Source: Methanobacteriota archaeon (GTDB lineage: Archaea > Thermoplasmatota > Poseidoniia > Poseidoniales > Thalassarchaeaceae). Taken from it: a stretch of DNA of 64,000 nt. A model generated the notes under the pieces. It ran no database searches, had not been told where the DNA came from, and saw only the letters and a program-made list of their open reading frames with translations. The DNA lies in contig PBWO01000019.1 in assembly GCA_002727275.1 (NCBI GenBank), positions 24,183 through 88,182 of the forward strand, written 5' to 3'. A program made the position numbers and the translations under genes. Numbering within the stretch: the first letter of the stretch is position 1; every line of letters starts with the position of its first letter. This document shows, piece after piece, positions 1 through 9,327 of the stretch.

Positions 1-1617
1 TACAGTACCATCTTCCATTGAATCGTGGTCTATTGTAACTGCCCATGGTACACCTATCTCATCCACTCGGGCATATCTCCGACCTATTGATTTGGATGAG
101 TCCATCTCACCTTTGCGTCCAGGGACCGAATTAACTCGAGTAATTACATCGTGTGCAATTTTCAACATCCCGGGCTTGTCAAATAAAGGTAGTACAGCGA
201 CGTCGTAGGGAGCTACTCTGGAGTTTAATCTCATTACTGAGTATGGCTCGCCTTCCTTCTCCGTTTCCGTGAAGGCATGGTCTAGGATGTGCCATACAAT
301 CCTGTCAATTCCGAAAGCTGGTTCGATAACATGAGGTGTGAACCACTCTCCATGTACTGTTACTTCGTCAGTTCTTCGAGTGACCATCTCTTCTGTTATC
401 CGAACCGATGAACCATCTGTGAGTTCCAAATCGAATGGTATATTTTCAGGTAACTCAGTCAATTGTGAAAGAGATTCAACCACTGCTCCAGCTTGACCTT
501 TGAATGCCGGCCCAATAACTGCAGAGATTGGAGCTAGGAAATCTTTGACTTCGTTTTTAGGCTCATCGTATTGTCTCCAAGCCCGTAATAATTTGGAACC
601 ACTTGCTCGTTCGTGTGATTCAAGATCATGACAAGTTCGGTTGGCGATACCCACACATTCCACCCAGCCATGTTCTCCGTGCAACTCACAATCCCAGCAG
701 TCTTCAGCATAGTGAGCCATCTCTGAGCCAGAATGCTGGCGAAAACGGATCTTTGACGGTTCTACGCCTACATTAACTAGAAAATCCATAGTCCTAGCAA
801 GGAACCAAGCGACGGTTGGATGGCGAATAATGCCCTTCGACAAAGCATCTTCGTAAGTCATTTCACATTCACCAGCATGATGACCTTCCGGGTCTGGGAC
901 CATCATCACCGGAGTTGACCAGATGGACAATTCTGGGCACGGAGGAGATTCTGGATCGATGAAGTACTCTAATTCGGCCATATCGAATTCACGAAGTCTA
1001 ATCATACCCTGTCGAGGACTTATTTCGTTTCGATACCCCTTCCCTGTTTGAACTGCTCCGAAAGGTAGTTTTTGCTTGAAATGTCGGAAGAGTGCAGGAT
1101 ATAACATGAACATACCTTGAGCTGTCTCCGGCCTCATGTAGGCAGACCTGCCTCTACTCATGGCACCAATCCTAGTCGAGAACATCAGATTCATTGGCCT
1201 TACATCAGACCACTTTGCTTCAGAACAAGCGGGACATGATATTCCTTGTGAGAGTAATGATGAGACCTCATCAACTGACAGTGAATCTGGGTTTTGGTGA
1301 ACATTTTCAAGTAAATGGTCAGCCCTGAATGCAGACTCGCAACTATTGCAAGAAACCATTAGATCATTGAATTCACCAACGTGTCCACTAGCAACGAGAA
1401 CGGACTCTGGAGTCAGTGTAGGCGAGTCAACTTCGACTATGTCTCCCTGACTGGTCCAATGATCAATCCATGAGTCAACAACCTTTCTTTTGATTCTAGC
1501 ACCTACGGGTCCGTAGTCTACCAACCCAGACACGCCTCCATATATCTCGAAGGAAGGAAGCACAACCCCTCTCCTTCTGAGCAGAGAGGTCAGCCTGTCT
1601 ATTCTCCTCTCGCTCAT
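1..1617 (-). CDS. glyS: Glycyl-tRNA synthetase, C-terminus cut by window edge
   Basis: Class II aminoacyl-tRNA synthetase that charges tRNA-Gly in the cytoplasm. Translation from the ATG at 1617 gives 539 codons with no stop before the window edge. It begins MSERRIDRLTSLLRRRG and contains the class II stretches RPETAQGMF and GYRNEISPRQGMIRLREF, plus cysteine pairs typical of the archaeal/eukaryotic GlyRS insertion. The last visible residues (IGVPWAVTIDHD) correspond to the beta strand near the end of the anticodon-binding domain, so only a few tens of residues are probably missing. It diverges from the helicase gene to its right across about 185 bases. Confidence 0.93.
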   Translation of the reverse strand, partial: MSERRIDRLTSLLRRRGVVLPSFEIYGGVSGLVDYGPVGARIKRKVVDSWIDHWTSQGDIVEVDSPTLTPESVLVASGHVGEFNDLMVSCNSCESAFRADHLLENVHQNPDSLSVDEVSSLLSQGISCPACSEAKWSDVRPMNLMFSTRIGAMSRGRSAYMRPETAQGMFMLYPALFRHFKQKLPFGAVQTGKGYRNEISPRQGMIRLREFDMAELEYFIDPESPPCPELSIWSTPVMMVPDPEGHHAGECEMTYEDALSKGIIRHPTVAWFLARTMDFLVNVGVEPSKIRFRQHSGSEMAHYAEDCWDCELHGEHGWVECVGIANRTCHDLESHERASGSKLLRAWRQYDEPKNEVKDFLAPISAVIGPAFKGQAGAVVESLSQLTELPENIPFDLELTDGSSVRITEEMVTRRTDEVTVHGEWFTPHVIEPAFGIDRIVWHILDHAFTETEKEGEPYSVMRLNSRVAPYDVAVLPLFDKPGMLKIAHDVITRVNSVPGRKGEMDSSKSIGRRYARVDEIGVPWAVTIDHDSMEDGTV

Positions 1618-1801
1618 ACTCTTCGAGCCCGAGTGGAGACTTTCAAGCCATCCTTGACGAGTAGTCTTGGGAGGCGATTGTACAATGACAACTGAATTGC
1701 GAGTATTGTTTCAATCAATTGGGTTCTGACTCCTTCGGTGCATGATATTCAGAAGCATTCATTTATTCAATCGAGGCCCTGACAACCGTAGGTGAGAGAA
1801 A

Positions 1802-4800
1802 TTGCCAGAAATTCAGTACATACAGGATAGTATGGACACCGAGGAACTCCTCGAAAGCCTCTCTCCCCCTGTTAGGAACTGGTTCCAGGAAAAATTTCCC
1901 GATTTCACAGATCCTCAGAAAATTGCAATACCTAGAATTTTGAATGGAGAACATCTTCTACTTTGTTCTCCAACAGGTTCAGGTAAGACTCTGACGGCCT
2001 TCCTAACGATCATTGATGATTTAGTTAGAAAGTCATTAGACGGAACACTCAGTGACTCAGTTCAATGCATTTACATCTCTCCAATCAAAGCTCTTGCTAA
2101 TGATATCCAGAAGAATCTCATTGGCCCTCTCACTGAGATTAAGGAGAGATTTCTACCTAGTAGGGCGAAGGACATTAAGGTCGGACTGAGAACTGGAGAT
2201 ACTCCTCAAAAGGAAAGAGAGAGGATGCTAAAAAAACCCCCTCACATCCTGATTACCACTCCTGAATCACTGGGGTTGGCGCTGGCTTCTAAGCGATTCA
2301 GACCTCTATTGCAGGAGTTGCGCTGGATCATTATTGACGAGATGCATTCATTGGTCCCCACAAAGAGAGGGACACACCTATCTCTATCGATGGCTCTAAT
2401 GGACACAGTTGTCCCAACTAACGTTCAGAGAATAGGCATTAGTGCCACCATGGAACCCCTAGAGTCTGTTGCCGAATACCTAGTTGCTAGCGATTCTCAA
2501 GAAAGTGAATTAGGGACCCAGAGAGTCTCCATAGCGAAGATTTCTGGTTCACGAGAACTCGACATGGATATCATTCTGCCAACGGCCAGATTCTCTTCGA
2601 CACCGGTCAAAGAAGTACTCGACCACAATATAGACCGAATCAAGGAACTTGTTGAGGCACATACGACGACTCTTGTCTTCGTGAATACTAGGAACATGAC
2701 TGAGACGGTCGTGCAGAGGCTCAAGATTGCTGGTTTGGAAGGAGTTGAGGGGCATCACGGCTCTATGGACAAGGCAATCCGACTTGATGTCGAAAATCGA
2801 CTCAAAAACGGCCTCCTTAGGGCTGTAGTATCCTCTTCCAGTCTTGAGATGGGGATTGACATCGGTTCCGTGGATCTTGTCATACAGGTTGGGTCTCCGG
2901 GCTCAATATCCACAGCACTACAGAGGATAGGAAGAGCAGGTCATCATGTGGGGGGAGTTCCTAGGGCCCGGTTTCTGCCAACTTCGCCCCATGATTTGTT
3001 GGAATTAGTCTCACTGCAGAACGCCATCCTACAGGGATCAATGGACATGTTGAAGTTCCCTGAAAACTGTCTTGACGTACTCGCGCAGTTTACAATTGGT
3101 CTTTCCATAATCAGAGAGTGGGATATCGATGAGGGCTACGAACTTGTGACTTCATCGTGGCCCTATAGATCACTTCCTTACGACGATTACATTGAGGTTC
3201 TAGATTTGCTTGACGAAGAGCGTAGAATTTGGATTGATTGGGAGGAAAATCGGTTTGGGAAGCGTGGTTTCGCCCAGATGATTTACTACACCAACATTGG
3301 TACAATAGCACCAGACAATAATTACCTAGTATTCACATCAGATGGAACTCTAGTCGGACAGCTGTCATCATCATTTGTATCTAGTCTCAGGAACGGAGAT
3401 GTATTCCTTTTGGGAGGTTCAACTTACAGAGTCTCTAGCGTAATCGGAACTAGGGTGAACGTTTCTTCTGCAACCGGTTATAGGCCAACAATTCCGTCTT
3501 GGACGGGTGAGGCCAACAGCAGAACTTTCGAACTCAGTCAGGAGGTACTTTCGCTACTGGGACATGTTTCGATCAGACAGCGCTTGGAGGACGACTCTAG
3601 GAAGATACTGACCGAAGCAATCGGTTTGAATGCGCCCGTAGCAAGCGCTCTTTCCGAATTCTTTGAAGAGCAGGGTGCAATGACATTCCAAGTCCCTTCA
3701 CTTGACAGAATTCTGGTTGAGCAAATCGAAGGGCCACTCCCCACTTACATTGTAACCACGTGCAGAGGCCGTGCGTTCAATATGGCACTTGGCTATCTAT
3801 TCGCAGGGATTGCCGCAGAAGATAATGTACTCGTACATGAGATATCATTCGACGAGAATGGATTCATGATCAAACTTAGTCACGAAGTGGAGATTTCTCG
3901 AATTCCACAAGTTTTCCGAGCAGGAGATAGCATTGAGACACTGAAGAGGTATCTCCTAGACTCTCAGTTGTTTGCCAAGAGATTCCGAGAAGTTTCTTCG
4001 AGAAGCATGCTCAATCCTCGTAGAGTGGGTGGCGATGAGGTTAGCCCTAAACAATTCCAACAGAAGGCGGAACGCATCATGCAGAAGCATCGGAAGATGG
4101 AAGATTCCGTTATTGTGCGTGAAGTAGTAAGTGAAATTCTCCATAACGACTTGGATATGAGGCAATTGGAAGATTTCATGTCTAGAATGGACTCAGAGGA
4201 TGTACGTATTGTACATCGCAGAGTAAAGATGCCATCGCCTTTGGGTATGACCCTGTTCATGTCCTCGTTCGAGGACTTACTTTCTCTGAGAACTCGCGCC
4301 TATCTGATTAAGGATGTAGATCCAGAGATTCTACGTCGATTGCTAGGGGCCAGATCTCTTGCTACGGAGTTGGACGAAGGCAAACTAGCCGAGTACTATC
4401 AGTCCAAAGTCTCAGTACCTACCAATGCAAATGGTCTGCTGAGATTGATGGATATGGGTGGGGGGCTAGAGCCGGGATTAACAAATCCGTTATACAACGA
4501 TAAATTAAGCGGCATTGACCAAGAGGATATCCGTGCTTGGGTTTACGAGTTGGCGGAACGCGGACTAGTTACCAAAATCAGAAACACTGGGCACGAGCAA
4601 ATTGACGGTAAGTGGTTCTCTAGCCGTATGGCTGACGTTCACGGCACCCTAGGCTGTTTAGCTATTGCCGGTGCAGCAGATATGGATGATCTCCAAGATC
4701 TGTATACCGGCGGACTAAACTTCGAAAAGGGTGTAAATTTCACCGAAGGAACGCCCGATAAATGGAAGCAGACTAGCCTTTCTGATCCCCTCGACTGTCT

Positions 4801-7093
4801 GAGACTAAAACTCTTGGACATGCTAGGCTCAGAGGGCCCTCAGACTTCTGACACAATCTGCGCCCGCTTACCATTCCCTCAATCTCAGGTAGAATCCGTT
4901 CTACAAGAATTGGAGATGCGCAATCTCGTTTCTATAGGCTTCTTCAAGCAGACTGAAGAAGGAGAGTATATCCTCAGGATGGACGAGTATAGGATCACCG
5001 GAGGCAGTATTGATGTTGTTGACTACAGAACTCTACAGACACTCCTTCTAAACAAATCATTCACTACTCATGACGAGCCTGCTGATGCCATCCGCTCATC
5101 AATATTGATTCAGAGGAGAGATGAGTTATTCCATAGGGTTAGCAACTACCGATTCAGAGACTGGAAGGACATCAAGCACGATTCCGATGTGGTCAATGGA
5201 AGACTACTCCATAATAGGGTTGGATATACGCTAAAGAGCATGATACCCATACTTACCGGCCTCCGTAGCGAACCATGGCTGGGTGATTTAGAGCAAGAGC
5301 TACTTGACAAGATTCCCCCCGGGGGAGTCACTAGGGCCGAATTGCTTGCGGACTATCCGAAGGGCAAGGAGCATGCACATCTTCAACGGAGCCTCAAGCG
5401 TGCAATTGGCAACATAGAGAGGCAGTTGGTGGTCTACAAGCAGTATCAAGAAGTCCCTAACAGGAAACGGTCACTAGCGATTTTCCACAAGGTGCACGGA
5501 GTCATAGATCCTCTGCCTTTTGAAGATGCATTGGTCGAACTGATCAATAGAATCGGTCCAATTAGACTCCATACGCTGCGATTCTTCGTCAGCCGACCCG
5601 TGGAAGAATTAGCCGATACACTCCGATATCTAGAGGATTCCGACAGGATACAAAGAGTCGTCGCACTGCAGCCAGATCCGACAGATTACTATGCTTCTCA
5701 AGAGGATGCGGAGGCACTAATCTCGCCCCTTCCGGAGGACCGGAAAATGAGAATTCTATCTCAATCGGATCCATTCTGCAGCCGTTTCATCAATGAGATC
5801 CGGCTAATACTCAAGCAGGGCTGGTACCATCCAGTCTTCAAAGGCGTCGATCCTATTGGCAGAATCCTGATGTTCGTAGTAAATGACTATCTAGAAATCA
5901 AGGACATCAATATCCCCCATTCATACTTAGATGAGTTCAAGTACGCATTTTCTCAGTTACTGGAGAATTATAGGGATCGTTTAGTAGATGTTTCAGTCCT
6001 TCATGCATTCAACGGTGTACCTGTACACGACTGTGATGAAAATATCCAGGGCATACTTAGCGAACTTGGATTTTCATCTATGGGCGATGGAGAGCGTTAC
6101 ATTAGAGGAGGAGTTGTTGAACCTCGCTCCAGAAAGGAGGTCTACAGGATGCTCTTCAATCAGCACAGGATGCATCAAGATAGCAGGTTCGAGAACGAAA
6201 CCATGGCTCTTGAGCATTTGAGAGAGGTCAGAGACGACTTTGCTCTACGTGGTCGCTGCGAGATGTTCAGAGTCGATTTGCACTCCATGGCAGCAGCTCA
6301 TCAATTGCATCAGGGAACGAGTTTGAGAGGACATCAGGTCTGGGCCAAGTTTGCTCACTTTCAACGCTTACTAACCATCCGAAATGTGGTAGCTTCTGAG
6401 GAAGACGAAGATATCTTACAGTTCTTCAGCGAGCATAACGACCCTACGGTCTACATGGATAGGCATGCAATGAAGAGATCAGAATTCAGAAAATTGATTT
6501 CTCCGCTGGTAAGAAGCGGCCATCTAGTTCAGGACTACAGAGGCGGATTCAAGACCGTGACACCACTCCCAGAAGCCGACTTATGGGAGGTCAAAAGAGA
6601 CTATCTCAAAGAGTTGGTGAGTCAATATCCTGTAGTTTCACTAAAACAGGTCGAGAGGCTTGCAGGCTCTCCATTTTCTGCTGAAGAGATTAGCGATGTG
6701 ATGCATGAATTCGAAGAGGATGGTACACTGATTAAAGGATTCTTAGTGGATGATCTCCAAGACATCTGTTGGGGCAGACAAGAAATACTCGAAGTCTCTT
6801 CTTCGCTACGCAAGACCAGAGATCTGGTCGTCCCCCCATCCGATAACCTGATTCACTACTTTGGCGGTATTCTGAGGGAAAGATTTGCGTTTGGTTCGGC
6901 CTACATGGTTTTCCACAATGAAGAGCCCATTGCAGCTTTCAAGGCCAATACTAGGGATGGCACAATTGAAATCACTGATTTCGTCGGCGATTCAGACTTA
7001 GAGAAGGAAGCTCTCAGGGTAATGAAAGAATTCGCTTGGGAGCATGATACTAGGCTGACTGGTAAGTTATACGAGAAATTGCGTACTCGGTAG
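1802..7093 (+). CDS. lhr: Lhr-type superfamily 2 DNA helicase, extra-long
   Basis: ATP-dependent helicase of the Lhr family, known for 3'-5' unwinding of DNA and DNA:RNA hybrids in repair. Numbering from the TTG start, Walker A is CSPTGSGKT at 55-63, the Walker B box is DEMH at 179-182, motif III is SAT at 214-216, and motif VI QRIGRAGH follows the SSLEMGID motif. At 1763 residues it is longer than usual archaeal Lhr (about 900) and bacterial long Lhr (about 1500). The added C-terminal two thirds look like repeated helical or winged-helix segments without other motifs I recognise. TTG 1802 follows GGTGAG at 1791; ATG 1832 (MDTEELLESL) is an alternative start. Confidence 0.93.
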   Translation: MPEIQYIQDSMDTEELLESLSPPVRNWFQEKFPDFTDPQKIAIPRILNGEHLLLCSPTGSGKTLTAFLTIIDDLVRKSLDGTLSDSVQCIYISPIKALANDIQKNLIGPLTEIKERFLPSRAKDIKVGLRTGDTPQKERERMLKKPPHILITTPESLGLALASKRFRPLLQELRWIIIDEMHSLVPTKRGTHLSLSMALMDTVVPTNVQRIGISATMEPLESVAEYLVASDSQESELGTQRVSIAKISGSRELDMDIILPTARFSSTPVKEVLDHNIDRIKELVEAHTTTLVFVNTRNMTETVVQRLKIAGLEGVEGHHGSMDKAIRLDVENRLKNGLLRAVVSSSSLEMGIDIGSVDLVIQVGSPGSISTALQRIGRAGHHVGGVPRARFLPTSPHDLLELVSLQNAILQGSMDMLKFPENCLDVLAQFTIGLSIIREWDIDEGYELVTSSWPYRSLPYDDYIEVLDLLDEERRIWIDWEENRFGKRGFAQMIYYTNIGTIAPDNNYLVFTSDGTLVGQLSSSFVSSLRNGDVFLLGGSTYRVSSVIGTRVNVSSATGYRPTIPSWTGEANSRTFELSQEVLSLLGHVSIRQRLEDDSRKILTEAIGLNAPVASALSEFFEEQGAMTFQVPSLDRILVEQIEGPLPTYIVTTCRGRAFNMALGYLFAGIAAEDNVLVHEISFDENGFMIKLSHEVEISRIPQVFRAGDSIETLKRYLLDSQLFAKRFREVSSRSMLNPRRVGGDEVSPKQFQQKAERIMQKHRKMEDSVIVREVVSEILHNDLDMRQLEDFMSRMDSEDVRIVHRRVKMPSPLGMTLFMSSFEDLLSLRTRAYLIKDVDPEILRRLLGARSLATELDEGKLAEYYQSKVSVPTNANGLLRLMDMGGGLEPGLTNPLYNDKLSGIDQEDIRAWVYELAERGLVTKIRNTGHEQIDGKWFSSRMADVHGTLGCLAIAGAADMDDLQDLYTGGLNFEKGVNFTEGTPDKWKQTSLSDPLDCLRLKLLDMLGSEGPQTSDTICARLPFPQSQVESVLQELEMRNLVSIGFFKQTEEGEYILRMDEYRITGGSIDVVDYRTLQTLLLNKSFTTHDEPADAIRSSILIQRRDELFHRVSNYRFRDWKDIKHDSDVVNGRLLHNRVGYTLKSMIPILTGLRSEPWLGDLEQELLDKIPPGGVTRAELLADYPKGKEHAHLQRSLKRAIGNIERQLVVYKQYQEVPNRKRSLAIFHKVHGVIDPLPFEDALVELINRIGPIRLHTLRFFVSRPVEELADTLRYLEDSDRIQRVVALQPDPTDYYASQEDAEALISPLPEDRKMRILSQSDPFCSRFINEIRLILKQGWYHPVFKGVDPIGRILMFVVNDYLEIKDINIPHSYLDEFKYAFSQLLENYRDRLVDVSVLHAFNGVPVHDCDENIQGILSELGFSSMGDGERYIRGGVVEPRSRKEVYRMLFNQHRMHQDSRFENETMALEHLREVRDDFALRGRCEMFRVDLHSMAAAHQLHQGTSLRGHQVWAKFAHFQRLLTIRNVVASEEDEDILQFFSEHNDPTVYMDRHAMKRSEFRKLISPLVRSGHLVQDYRGGFKTVTPLPEADLWEVKRDYLKELVSQYPVVSLKQVERLAGSPFSAEEISDVMHEFEEDGTLIKGFLVDDLQDICWGRQEILEVSSSLRKTRDLVVPPSDNLIHYFGGILRERFAFGSAYMVFHNEEPIAAFKANTRDGTIEITDFVGDSDLEKEALRVMKEFAWEHDTRLTGKLYEKLRTR

Positions 7094-8062
7094 TCATCCA
7101 CTAGATTTGCTAGGCACCAATCCCTTTGGTAATAGTCGCATGATATGCCTATGCAACTCTGGCAACAGGTCAAACAGAGCCAGAGCCATCAGGAACATTG
7201 CGAACAGACTGGCTGCCTTGGCAGCATAACTGTGAGCGAAATCAAACATCTCGATACCCATGAATTTCCAATCGGGATATGAGTCTGTGAGCCATACTAT
7301 GCCTGCATTGCGAAATGTGTTCAGAACATGTATTGTCGGGACAGCGATCAGTAGCGCTCTCGCCTTACGATTCCAATCGACGCTTTGCAAGGCCACTATT
7401 GCCCCAACGAAGACTATCATTGATTGTAAACCAGAGCAAGCCAGAATGAAACTCACACTTACTAGAGTTCCATCGGAATGCTCCAGTGGAACGAAGAATC
7501 CATTATCACCGAGAGGCTCAGTCAGAATCCATCTATTACCATCCCATTCTGACAAAGGAATTTCCCCTCCTCCATGCAAATCTACCATCATTGGCCCCAT
7601 CTGGTAACTACCTAGCCCTGCGAATTCCAACATTACTTCGGTATTCCATGCAGTTGCGTATACTAATGCCATGTTCAGGTTGGGGACACTGTACGCAACA
7701 AAGTAAGGAATTACAGCCCAAACAACACAGCCACGGAACCAAACTAAAGACTCAGGAACATTGTCCCAATTCTTAATCTCCCAAACTCCCAAAGAAATTC
7801 CTAAAGGCAATGCAGCAGCAGTCATTAAGACCAGAACAGGATCTTGAATTTCGACATAGTAAGATGAGTGTAAATATAGGAACAAGCCAATTGCAATCCA
7901 TCCAAACGCAGAGAAGTACGGTGCATGATACAATTTTTGACGATGAAAGCCCACTGCCAGCGACAGTGCACCTAATCCGCAAATCAGCAGCTTGAGGGCC
8001 GAATCCGTAACTCCTAGAGACTCAGCCAGATGTTTGACCAACAACCCTATTGGCTCCTCCAT
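7094..8062 (-). CDS. artA: Archaeosortase (exosortase family)
   Basis: Multi-pass membrane transpeptidase-like enzyme. Family members cleave C-terminal tripartite signals (such as PGF-CTERM) of surface proteins and attach them to lipid. From ATG 8062 the protein has 322 residues, several hydrophobic segments, and the ordered catalytic triad: Cys209 in LACSGLQS, Arg251 in NTFRNAG and His277 in FAHSYA. The FRNAG motif and the Cys-Arg-His order are diagnostic of the family. A longer frame to 8173 exists, but ATG 8062 leaves room for divergent promoters with the sugar-phosphate gene at 8124. The closest subtype appears to be archaeosortase A; its substrates are unknown, though the protein at 33081-33953 has a suggestive C-terminus. 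Confidence 0.88.
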   Translation of the reverse strand: MEEPIGLLVKHLAESLGVTDSALKLLICGLGALSLAVGFHRQKLYHAPYFSAFGWIAIGLFLYLHSSYYVEIQDPVLVLMTAAALPLGISLGVWEIKNWDNVPESLVWFRGCVVWAVIPYFVAYSVPNLNMALVYATAWNTEVMLEFAGLGSYQMGPMMVDLHGGGEIPLSEWDGNRWILTEPLGDNGFFVPLEHSDGTLVSVSFILACSGLQSMIVFVGAIVALQSVDWNRKARALLIAVPTIHVLNTFRNAGIVWLTDSYPDWKFMGIEMFDFAHSYAAKAASLFAMFLMALALFDLLPELHRHIMRLLPKGLVPSKSSG

Positions 8063-8123
8063 GACCTGTTTCGAGTCATTAACCCGTAAATATGATGCCC
8101 TCCCCGGGGCACTTGTGGGCGAT

Positions 8124-8693
8124 ATGGGGTTTGACTTCGAAGAGTTCGCAGATTCATACATCTCGGAACTCAAAATGGCTCTCGATTCACTACCTCGAGG
8201 CCCCCTAGAACAATTCTGGCAGATGGTAAAACAAGCTCAGGAATCGAACTCATGCATCCATTTCATCGGTAATGGAGGAAGCGCGGCAACTCCATCACAT
8301 AGTGCAGGAGATTGGTCTAAAGAACTCTCAATCAAGACAATCTCCCACACGGATAACGTCGCATCAATGACTGCATGGGCTAATGACACGGATTACAGCA
8401 ATGTATTCGTTGGCCAACTCTCAACTTTCCTTTCCAAAGGAGACTTGGTGGTCGCATACAGCGGCTCAGGAACATCATCCAATGTCGTCAACGGACTTGA
8501 ATTCGCTAGCCAGAACGGCTGTGCAACTGTAGCCGTGACAGGTAACATCGATGGCTCGCAGGGAGGCAAAATCGCTGAAATTGCCGATGTGGCAATCGTC
8601 GCCCCTACTGGGTCGATGGAAAGAATCGAAGACATTCAGTTAGTCATCAACCACATCGTGAAGGAGGCCATCAAGGCTCACAAAGGGTTGTGA
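8124..8693 (+). CDS. gmhA: SIS-domain phosphoheptose isomerase-like protein
   Basis: Probable sedoheptulose-7-phosphate isomerase, the first step towards activated heptose. The 189-residue protein carries the sugar-phosphate-binding SIS motif GNGGSAA (49-55), followed by a D/N-rich strand and a YSGSGTSSNV loop; size and order match GmhA. ATG 8124 is chosen because the family begins just before the first helix, and a longer frame would run into the divergent archaeosortase gene. It is followed 61 bases later by a GmhB-like phosphatase, which supports a heptose role. Other SIS isomerases on related sugar phosphates cannot be excluded. Confidence 0.85.
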   Translation: MGFDFEEFADSYISELKMALDSLPRGPLEQFWQMVKQAQESNSCIHFIGNGGSAATPSHSAGDWSKELSIKTISHTDNVASMTAWANDTDYSNVFVGQLSTFLSKGDLVVAYSGSGTSSNVVNGLEFASQNGCATVAVTGNIDGSQGGKIAEIADVAIVAPTGSMERIEDIQLVINHIVKEAIKAHKGL

Positions 8694-8754
8694 TAGCCTG
8701 CTAGCCCCTTGTAGAGATGAGGTAGAACTCAAAGCGCCTCTTTTCCTGCCAAAC

Positions 8755-9327
8755 ATGCCTGAAGGGGTTTCATGGAACGGAAGCATAGCTTTTCTGGATC
8801 GAGACGGAGTCATCAATATCGGCTCTGAGAATTACATCAACAACCCCGATGAAGTCGAACTATTGCCTAATTCGCCTAAATCAATTGGAACCATCAGAAG
8901 AATGGGTTACCGTGTATGCGTAGTAACAAATCAATCGCCTATCGGCAGAGGTCTTTGGACCAGTAAGAATCTAGCGGAAATCCACGAGCGGCTGCAGCAG
9001 ATGGTATTGGAAGAGGACTCAGATGCACATTTCGATCTCGTCTTGCATAGTCCCTACGCACCATGGGAAGGGGCCTGGGCACGCAAACCATTCCCTGGAA
9101 TGCTGGAGGCAGGGAGACAATTAATCGACAAAGCGTCAATAGATCCTAATCTTCCCGATTTCGAATTGCTCTATGGTGATGATTGGCTAGATAGGCCCGA
9201 TGACTCAAACTCCTTCATGGTAGGCGACAGACAAGTGGACATAATCGCTGCAAGCAGATATGGAATTAAGAGCTATCAGTGCAAACCTGAGGAGGGAATC
9301 AGTGGTGTTTTGGAGGAGATACTCTGA
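8755..9327 (+). CDS. gmhB: HAD phosphatase, GmhB/HisB-N-like
   Basis: HAD-superfamily phosphatase, probably acting on D-glycero-D-manno-heptose 1,7-bisphosphate or a related sugar. The N-terminus FLDRDGVIN supplies the nucleophile and acid (Asp15, Asp17), TNQSPIGRG is motif II, ARKPFPGM supplies motif III Lys and MVGDRQVDI is motif IV. The cysteine/histidine zinc loop usual in bacterial GmhB is not present: the equivalent stretch reads HSPYAPWEGAWARKP with no cysteine. It lies downstream of the SIS isomerase, and its TGA overlaps the ATG of TiaS, so these genes are probably co-transcribed. Confidence 0.82.
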   Translation: MPEGVSWNGSIAFLDRDGVINIGSENYINNPDEVELLPNSPKSIGTIRRMGYRVCVVTNQSPIGRGLWTSKNLAEIHERLQQMVLEEDSDAHFDLVLHSPYAPWEGAWARKPFPGMLEAGRQLIDKASIDPNLPDFELLYGDDWLDRPDDSNSFMVGDRQVDIIAASRYGIKSYQCKPEEGISGVLEEIL

